A stretch of DNA of 64,000 nt from Shinisaurus crocodilurus (Eukaryota; Chordata; Lepidosauria; Squamata; Shinisauridae), in assembly GCA_021292165.1 (NCBI GenBank), contig CM037876.1:110489379-110553378 (forward strand). Reading direction: 5' to 3'. The notes under the pieces were generated by a model, which was not told the origin of the DNA, did no database searches, and saw only the letters and a program-made list of their open reading frames with translations. A program made the position numbers and the translations under genes. Position 1 is the stretch's first letter. Each line of letters begins with the position of its first letter. Shown here one piece after another: positions 55,025 to 64,000 of the stretch.

Positions 55025-58000
55025 CTGCACCATTAATGTTCACAATATTTAGGTTTTGCCTAAAGGATGGCTTTTAAATCTTTTACTTAAACAAATAAAT
55101 AAATAGTAGCATAATTTTTTTTAAAAAAATGCACAGGTCGCTTCCCCCAAGGAGCTTACAGAATGAAACATGCAGACGACGAGAGCGGGGGAAGGGACAA
55201 TGGTGCTTCCAGACTGGCGGTTCGTAGTAGCACCATGAAAATATTGCTCTTCCTCTGTGGTCTATACGCAGCATGGCAACTGAATTTCCACACTGTGGGA
55301 GGTATAGAACTTTTTGTGTGCCTACTTCCCACTGTAGTTCATGCATGCACACTAGTTGGTGTATCATAGCCATGTGGGCGGCAATATTAACAACAATCCT
55401 CTCGAGCACACCAGTTTCATATCAAATTTTAAATTAAATTGAATGTTATATATTGCACTAAAGCACTTGTGTGATTACCACAATCTTGATAAGGTAAAAG
55501 CAAAATAAATGAAAGTTAAAACCTGTAAAAAAAAAAGTAACACAAAACAAGCCCAGTGATAAAATGGCACTGACCAGAGAGTCAGTGTGTTTTGTTTAAT
55601 TTATTCTAAGATGCCTTTTCATTCAAGCACTTTTGAGCTAATAGTTTAATATTTAAAAAGAAATAGGGGGGGGGGGAGCAGCCTATTTTAAAATGGCCAG
55701 GGTTCTGGAGAGAGAAGCCTCCAACCAGGACTCTGTAACGCAGGCCAGGCCGGCATGCGCATGGGCAGCTGTTTTACCACTCACTGACCCGGGCATTCAT
55801 CAGCAGCAGTTTCAAGGTGGGGGGGGGGGGCTGTTGCGGAGTGGCACGCAGTCACTTCATAACACGCCGGGCACACTCATTCGCAAACACTGGCATGATC
55901 TCTCTCTCGGAGGCCTCCCCTGCTCTACGTATCCCATGGAACAGCCGCCCCGTCCCAGGATCCACGCGCCCCATCCCCATTGGTCTCCCTACCGCACTGG
56001 GCAGAGCGCACGGTTCCTTGCCGCCGCCTGTCAAGAAGAAACCCAGCGTCAAGAAGCACGTCTCTGCATTCCTGTCCCCGTTCCTCCCTCCAGGCAAATC
56101 CACGGGTCCCTTTAGCGATTTCCCCCGTCTTTCAATGGGGACTCTTGCTTTTTCCTTCCGCGCGGAGCCCCTCCTTTCTCCCATGCCGCCGCTGAGCATC
56201 CTACCTGAACCCACCCCACGTCACCTTCTCTTTGCTCCCCGCCCCGCCATATTCTGCATTCAGAAAGCCCCCCCCCTTCTGTCTGCATTGAACACAGTGG
56301 GACTGAGACTTACTTCTGAGTAAACATGTCTGATAGGCTTGCACGGGAGTTCGATGGAGATCTACCCTCCAGATTTTTACCAACACCCCAAACCGACCTC
56401 CTCATGCTATTTCTGCCACTATATCCTGCATTTTTCCAGACCAGTTATATCACAACATTTTTATATGCTGCATTTCCCCCATATTTCTCTCTGTGTGTGT
56501 GTGAGAGAGAGAGAGTCCGCAGAGTGCTTGATGGGTGGGAGCTGTGTTCTGCATGAGGGCTACTCTGATGCAAGTCTCTGTTCTCTCTATGGGTGTTACT
56601 CCTGTGCAAGGGCGGATCATTCCCTGGCACCAGGCTGTGGGGCTTCTCCACTCTCTTTTCAGAGCAGGCTTTTTTCTTTGGCAAGTTCAGGCGGAGGAAG
56701 GAGGTGTTGGGGGCAAGTTTGCCAGAGAGAGATGTGTCTGTGTAAATGTGTGTTTCTGGTGGGAGGGCTTGCAGAAGTTGGGGGCATGTTGTCCCTTCCG
56801 GGATGCCTCCTCTGATATAATTCTCTGTTCTCTCTATGGATGTTACTCCTGGTAGGGATGTGAAAGGCTGGAAAACTTTGAGCTCCGTGGATTTTCACTG
56901 CCTTTGGGTGGGGGGCAAGCTGCATTGAACACAGTGGGACTGGGACTTACTTCTGCGTAAACATGTATAAGCTTGCCCTGCTGGTGATGATTAGCCCAAA
57001 ATCATATGAAATCACAAGGATCTGCGCTAGAAATGACAAAGAGGATAAAGAAAAAATGGGACTCCGCTCCTTCGCCTTTAAACTAAATGCACAAACCGCA
57101 CTCTCCCCCACGGAGAGAGAAACAAAAAAAGGGGATTGCAAGTGACGAGAAACAAAAAAGGGGGATTGCAAGTGACGTCCGCCTATAAGGTGGCAGAGCA
57201 CAGCATCTGTTAGCTGGCAGAGTTTTAATTGACCGCTCTTTACAGGAGGCTCTATGATTTTCACAACCCGACCACGATGAGAGGGTTTATACCTAGCGCC
57301 CATCATTCATGATCAACATGAACGCTCTGCTCTTGTAATTTGAGACTATGAAGTTGGTAATGGGGCCTTGAAATGTTTTGTCTGTCCTTATAACTCTTGT
57401 ATATTCCTGAGAAGTTGGTTAAAAAACTTACTTGTGCTTGCACCTTCTGTTTTACAATTTTACTATGTTTTATACATTACTTTTAGAAATGTTTTATAGT
57501 GTTTTATAAATCTTATTACATTATTGTTACTTGTGTGTGTAAAAGTTGCAGTTTTGTCCTGATCTCTTATTTCCCTTCGGTTTTTATTAGTCAGGAAATT
57601 ATCTTCTTGGTTTTCCTTAAAAGGCCCTGAATCGCATCGAACAACTCTGATGGACAGCTACTCGAGAATGCAGTGCTCTGGCCTATTTTCCTCACAGAGA
57701 GATTCCCTGCCACTTGTGCTCCAGCAGTCTGACCTGCCTCATTGTCCATAGCTGCTCTAAAAACCAGGGGCCGACTTGGGATCCACAGTAAAAGAAAGGG
57801 CATTTAGGAGTGGCTGTGCTCATGGTCCATCTCACCAAGCCATTCCATAATGTGACAAAAGCTGCAGGGGTTTTGTGCAAGAGCAGCCTTTACAATCTGG
57901 GTTTTTTCAAAAGCAATTTCATAGATCATAGATTTGGAAGGAGCCTACAAGGCCATCGAGTCCAACCCCCTGCTCATTGCAGGAAACTAGAGGAGGGGTC

Positions 58001-61000
58001 TCCCATCCAAGTAATAACCAGGCCTGACCCTGCTTAGCTTTCCACACTTAGACAAGCTGAGCCAGCGTAAGCCACAGGCCTACACTTATTTCCCCATGGT
58101 TTTCGTTGGGCTTCTCTACATTAGGCTTTTAATCTGCCACTTTACTGAGGCTTCTGTTTCTGGATTCTTTGCGGGATTAAGATGGGGTCATTTACACATG
58201 TCCCCCCCCCCCTGGGGTTTTCCTTTCTCTGCCTTTCCATATGTTCCATTACATAACCACAAGGTGGTGGTGCACTATAGCGGAACTGTGAAAATAGATG
58301 ACCATTTTGTAGCATTTTATAGTGTGCTAGCCCTTTAATAGCTCATTATCCTAGTTCTAAAAAAAAGCTGTGGAAATGCTCCGAAAGCACAGGAGAGGCC
58401 CTGGAGGATGATGATGTCATGTAAAATACACACAGACTACCATGGGTGAGGAATCACAAGTAGAGTTGTATGATCGAGCCTCGCCAGGGCAGAATGAGGC
58501 CAAAATTGGCCCCGCTCACACCCGGCGAGGCCTTACCTTTTCTTTGGGGCGGCTTGCCCACTCCGCGGCGAGCCGCCCGTGCAGCCCGTTCCGTCCCATC
58601 GCGTCACTTCTGGGACCGGAAATGACGCGATGGAACCCTGTGCAGGCGCGCTGGACCCCTGTGGCGCGTTCTGCGCCTGCGCAGGGTCCCATCGCGTCTC
58701 AGAAGCGACGAATGGGCCGGAGCAGCCCGATCGAGCAGCGCGCCGCACTGCTCAGGAAATGGAGTCGGGTCGGCGCCGAGCCCGAAAATCGACTCGGAGG
58801 CGCCGACCCGGATTGGATGCACCGCTAAGATTCACAAGAGCACAATAAATACCTTGTGTACAGAAGCCTATTGTGTCCCATAGGAGGGCACGGCTGACCT
58901 CAGGGGTGTCATTAAGTGATAGGAACTCTTGGAATTCCTTGTTGCCCATACTTAGGAAGTGTGGACCTTGGAGTACTGAGCCGCCATTGCTTAGTGGTTG
59001 CCTCTGGGGTGTGGTTGAGCTGGGTTGCTAAGAACACTAGTGCAAGGTCTGATACAATGAGGGGACCTATGGTGCTGTGGCTTGTCTGTTGTCTGATTTG
59101 GGGTGGGGGAGACTAGTTTGTAGTCAATATATGAATTAGTATGGTGTACTTTGGAGAGAAAGGTGTACAGGACGAGACGGCAGCCTGTAGTAGCGAGGCT
59201 AGTGTCGACGTGCCTGAGCCTGTTGCTGGGCCGACTTGGGGATAGAGATCTGGGGGATAGAGCGGCTGCAGATTTTCCCTCTCCGGCCAGGCGGCTCTGT
59301 GGTATTTGTGCGGAAACAACGATGACGAGAGGGCTGTCCCGGGTTCGGACGACACAACAAGCCATCATTGTAAGAACAAACCCTAGAACAAACCATTGTT
59401 TCTAATCGTTGTTTCTGAGGACAAAGCAGACCATTGTGACTCACAACAACCTGGGTTTGGACGATACAACAAGCAACTGTTGTCTGTTATCATTGTTTGC
59501 TTGTTGTGCCGTCCGAACCCAGCCACTGAGTGAAGGATAACATATGTTTATTGTCTGTTTACAGACAGAATAAGCAATGTTTATGCCCTTTCAGAATGGA
59601 AACCCCCTCAGAAAGGCAACAGGTGGACTCCTGTAACAGCCACTACATAGCACCTTCCTTATTCCTTGTCTATGCCAAGCACCAAGCCTCTTTTATATAT
59701 TTAAAGCTACATGACTTTAAAGATATAAAATTCTAAGCAAACACAACACTCCCTTAGCAGATGGTCAACCTTGAAGCTCTGCCAACAGCTATCTAGGAAG
59801 AAGCAATAAATAAGGTGCTACCCTAAGATAAGACAAGATTGCAGCTGGCTAACAGAGATTCAGACACAAAAGGAGCCATTGCTGTGCACCGCTAACTTGA
59901 TGTACTACAATGACTTTCCACATTTCCATTGCACAAGGTTGCACTCCCCCTGTCTCTCTCTCCTGATAAAAGTCCTCTGTCAGGGCAACCAAGGCTGATT
60001 TGGTCCCAAAACAAGGCCTGAACCCAGACCAGAAAGGTCCTAGATCAGGGCTCTCCAATCTTGGGTCCCCAGATGTTGCTGGCCTACAGCTCCCAGCATA
60101 CCCAGCCAGCATGGCTAATGGCAAGGGATTCTGGGAGCTGTAGTCCAACAACATCTGGGGACCCAAGGTTGGAGAGCCGTGTTCTAGATCATCCACTTGT
60201 TCCAAGAGCATTTGTTTGGCCACCACCCTAACAAGCACCTTCCCTAAGAAGGGTATATTAGTGACCATGCAATAGTTGTGAAGAACCTTTGGGTCCAGTG
60301 TGGGCTTCTAGAGAAGTGGGCACACCCTTACCTCTTTCAAGGCATCAGGCACCTGCCCCTTCTGCAATGACATGTTTACCGCACACTTTACCCACCCAGT
60401 CAATCTCTTATAGCTACTTTGAATTAGCCATGAAGAGCAAGGGTTGAGGAGGCATGTACTTGGACATGGTGCTTCAGGCATCTTGTCCGCATCTTCAGGC
60501 CTCAAAAGCTGAAACTGATCCCACAACCCTGGACCAGATGGAGCACTGGATGCCTTATTTGGACTTGCATCACCTGTGGCACTAACTACAACCCAAACCC
60601 TGGAGGCTTCAGTGATTATAACGACTGGACTGGGTTCACACGACATGCTAAACCTCAGCAGGTTAAGTGCTACTGTGGTTTAGCATATTGTCTGAGCCCA
60701 GCAGGGTGGCTTCTAAACCACCCTGCTATGCCATGGTTTGCGGTAGGGATAAGGAAACCCTTGTAGGCTGGGTTCGGATGACACGCTAATCTACCCACAA
60801 CCAAAAGGCACAGAGTCCCTTGGCCAGAGTGGGAAAGGGCTGCTGCTTTGGGCAAGGGACTCTGGCCGGTGACAGCTGGCCAAGTGGCACTTAGCCGGCT
60901 CTCGTCGGCTTCCCTGTGCACCTCTGCCAGTGTCCTGCATTGGCAGGAGCGCACAGGGAAGCCGCCGGGATCCGCCGCTGCCTCATGCCCCTCCCAGGCC

Positions 61001-64000
61001 CCTTCCTCCTCCTCCCTCCCCCCCAGGGCCCCACTCACTGCTGCCACCCGCCGCATCCTCCTCGCCAGGGCTGGGCAAGGAAGAGCCTCAGTGGCAGTCC
61101 CTTGCAAGGCTGGGTTTAACCCCGCCTTTCAAGGGACCACGGCGGTGGCTCCCCCTCCCCAGCTCGCCCTCCATCTCCCATGAAAAAGGGGGGCAAATCA
61201 GGGAGGGGGAGCTGCCGCTGTGTCAGCAGTCCCTCGCATGGCCAGGTTAAATGTGGCCTTGTGGGGGACCCCTGCGGCGGCCGCGGCGGCGACTGCATTG
61301 GGTCCTTGGCACATATGTGCCAAGGCCGCGATGCAGCCGCTGACGCACCAGGACAAGCAGCAACCCAGGGCAGGGGTACTGGAGCCGGCTTCTGGTTGGC
61401 TCCAGTACCCCTGCCCCGTGTAGCTGCCTGTCTTCTCGGCCGGTGCTTAAGAAGCTCCTCCCTCTCCAGCACCCGGCAAAAGGATAGGCGGCGATTCCGG
61501 TGGGGTGACTCCCGTACCCCTGCCCTACGTCGCCGCCTGCCCAAAGACCTGCTGTGCTGGCGTTCCTCTTGAGGAACGACACCAGCACAGAGGGTGCTTC
61601 CTGTGCCTCTTTCCCCTCCTGTCGGGTGGTGGTGCATGCAGGCGCCACGACCCAGTGGGAGTGGGGATCCTTTCTGGCCGGGCCGCACACGTGTGCGGGC
61701 CTGGCAGAGAGAACGAGGCCACTCCCTCGATGCTGACGTTGCCACGCTCTCTAGCAACGGTGTGTTGAATGTGCTGTTGCTAGGGGAGCCTGGGGATGGC
61801 GGTGGTGCTGGGGGGGGGCGTGCCCACGTGCTGTCATGGCATGCGGGCATGCATCCTCAATGCTGCTGCTGGAATAACCCCCCCCCCAGCGCAGGAGCAG
61901 CCGACTGCTGCCCCTGCGTTGGGGGGGCATATTCTGGCAGCAGTGGATGACGGGATGGTGGCAACGGTGAGTGGGGCCCTGGGGGGAAGGGGAGTGACTC
62001 GGGGGGCAGCTGGGGGGGGGGACACACGAGTGAAGGCCCAGCTGGGGGGGGATCCTCTAACAGCTGGGGAAAAGTGCTGTTTGGGCACTTTCCCCCAGCT
62101 GTCATCCCCACCTGTCTCCCTTCAGTGCTACTGTGGCGTCCCTTGGATACTGAGGGGAGGACTGAGGCAGGAAGAGGGGAGAGGCGGCACCTCCAGACCC
62201 TCACTGTGCCCAACCATTAGTCAGGCACAGCTGGGGCCTGGGGCAACTTGAAACCCACAGAGGGTTCAGAACCTCTGTGGGTTTCATGTGACATGAGAAT
62301 CTGGCCATTGATTGGATGGCAGCGATATGAGTATCAGTATTGGTGACTTTTGATTATTGTCAGTTCTTTGCTGTTGTTGATATTATTGTCTTCTTGCAAG
62401 TTTTACACTTGTTAAACTCTCATTAGGGAAGGAAAGTTTCCATAATGTGACAATGGCTGCAGCGGTTTTGTGCAAGAGCAGCCTGTACAATTTAGGGTTT
62501 GCAAAAGGGATTCATTCCCCATGGAGGTTTTTTTTGGGGGGTGTGTGTGAATCATATGAAAATGACCTATGTCACAGAGGTGCCCTTAAGGAAAACAAAT
62601 ACTGCCAAACTTCAGATCAATTGGTGCACTGATGAATGAAATACAGCTTGGAGCTTTTTTGCTTTCTGCTCAATTGGCATCGAAGGCACAGAAAGTGCAC
62701 TGCAAAGCTGAAAGGGCAGGTCTGTGCAGGGGCACGTGGCAGAGGCAGAATAGTTTCCACACCTAGCATTTAGACACATGCTGCATTTCTCCAAAAGCAA
62801 CATCATGCCCTCTCTAGCCTTAAAGCCTTGCTTCATGAACAAAAGGTCAAAAGTCTCATGATTTCAAGACCTTCAGAACAGCAAAATAAAAATCTGAAAT
62901 AAAGATGTGATCTGGGGTTGAAAACGACCAGAAAAAGTGCCCTGGCCTGGTCTGCTTTTGTGCCTTTATTAGCATCGGACCTCACTAGGTGACATTTTCA
63001 CTGTACATTATTCCGACGTGTGAAGGGGCTTTAGGCGATGAAAGGGTAGTGGGGCTGTGCTGTCGGTCCTGTCTCTGATGTTGTGCCTGCCCAGCCGACT
63101 TCCACGTATGGCTATAATGCCTGAAGGAGGAGTTGCCTGTATTAATAGAGGCTCCTCCACCTGATTGGGAATGCCTCCCAATCACATGGCAGAACCGCTA
63201 CATCAGTGTTCTCCAACCTTGGGTCCCCAGATGTTTTTGGCCTACAACTCCCAGCATGCCCCAGCCAGCTACGCTGGCTGGGGCATGCTGGGAGTTGTAG
63301 GCCAAAAACATCTGGGGACCCAAGGTTGGAGAACACTGCTCTACATGTACACTCTTTTATTGTATGGCGCCCCTTGACACGGAGTCACATGCGAAGGGGG
63401 CTACTATCACCTATGAATGCCTGCAGGTAAAAAATATTCAGATATAGCCCAGACCAAATCCCCTCCTGCCAAGTTTGTGGCCCAGTCTGCAGGCAGAGAA
63501 CCTGGGAGGCCGCTTCCTCAGGGTTTTCGGGGGGGGGGGGAGTGATTTTTAGGTGGTCTCTTCACCTTTAGCAGAGGTGGCAGGTTGGTTCTTCCTCCCT
63601 CCCCTCTATTATTTCTTTACTACTGCCCCATTCTCTTTCTCTCCCGCAGAGTGCCTGAACACAGCATTGTTTTGGGATGTTGTGGGGGGAGGGAAATGGC
63701 TGCTATTAATGTTGACACCCACCCACACAAATTCCACCATCCCTCACCCTATCTGATGACAAGAATCTGTTACACATGAGGACTTCTGAAAATATTGTTT
63801 CAGCAATACTTGTCTTGGTCCTTCTGTCAAAAGCAAAGCCTACAGAGGGAGCTGAAAAGCTGGCAACCCTAATGAGAACCAACATTGGGCCAATAATAAT
63901 CTCGCGAACAGAATTTATTGCATCCAGTTGCATACTGGTATAATCAGAGCCACAGTGAGGTTTCCCATAGTTTAAACTAATAGGAGAGCATAATGTTGTG
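53653..64000 (+). other. Copy B of GALNT8 intron 1
   Basis: Repeats 32969-43320. Main contents: microsatellites at 54357-54400 and 56489-56514, CR1 end at 57919-58000, CpG-rich segment at 58460-58832, MITE at 59332-59525, L2 piece at 59912-60638 with MITE 60046-60181, GC-rich region at 60718-62295, and the palindromic MITE at 63204-63338. Confidence 0.85.
63204..63338. mobile_element. Perfectly palindromic hAT MITE (copy B of 42525-42659)
   Basis: The same 66-bp arms and 3-nt loop, unchanged. Confidence 0.95.

Larger units (their letters stand above)
45729..64000 (+). repeat. Duplicated segment, copy B (contig start after the gap)
   Basis: Colinear with 24940-43320. The coordinate offset falls from about 20781 at the start to 20745 at the hAT MITE and 20688 at ORF2, then stays within 20677-20688 to the window end. 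So the first 3.3 kb lost about 93 bases net in scattered small deletions, while the remaining 15 kb is nearly exact. Features below are its main members. Confidence 0.95.

Noticed and set aside
24940..64000. True segmental duplication of GALNT8 exon 1 and an L1
   Set aside because: Identical target duplications, the 100-N gap and the indel gradient at the second copy's start fit contig overlap better; kept only as an alternative in the findings.
1..64000. CRISPR arrays, operons, tRNA or rRNA genes
   Set aside because: No regularly spaced repeats with unique spacers; tRNA-like boxes occur only inside SINEs; no rRNA sequence seen.

Overview
The window looks like a squamate reptile (lizard-type) nuclear genome. 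It holds tRNA-derived Sauria-type SINEs, L2, CR1, RTE-type and L1 retrotransposon pieces, and many hAT-type non-autonomous elements with exact 8-bp target duplications. No bacterial, plasmid or phage features were seen. Almost everything is transposon-derived. The only host gene recognised is a GALNT8-like polypeptide N-acetylgalactosaminyltransferase on the + strand: exon 1 at 32761-32968 and exon 2 at 44206-44471, with a phase-matched intron of about 11 kb.

Layout. 1-24.9 kb is a nested graveyard: L2, hAT transposase and CR1 pieces; a tandem unit split by an L1 that is itself split by a hAT MITE; an RTE-type 3' end between 80-bp direct repeats; and two opposed L2 pieces. At 19185-20862 a 1.68-kb hAT-type element with exact target duplication sits inside a retroelement ORF1. 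It carries what look like the CpG-rich first exons of two unrelated host genes, DHRS11 and TMEM175, the latter still followed by a splice-donor-like sequence. 24.9-43.3 kb holds a GC-rich hAT MITE, an old L1 3' end, a young 5'-truncated L1 with 18-bp target duplications and a nearly intact ORF2, then GALNT8 exon 1 and its repeat-filled intron. 43.3-45.6 kb holds GALNT8 exon 2 and ends at a 100-N gap.

After the gap, 45729-64000 repeats 24940-43320 base for base, including the same L1 with the same target duplications and the second GALNT8 exon 1. The first 3.3 kb of the second copy is full of short deletions; the rest differs almost only in homopolymers and microsatellites. The best reading is two contigs that overlap by about 20 kb and were scaffolded end to end without merging (a false duplication), not a biological tandem duplication. 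Any gene model here will show a spurious second GALNT8 exon 1.

Points most worth a second look: the gene-capturing hAT element, the assembly duplication, the young L1 whose two copies break at different homopolymers, a perfect 66-bp-arm palindromic MITE, and the long direct repeats around the RTE piece. All calls rest on reading the sequence and remembered family features; no database search was run.
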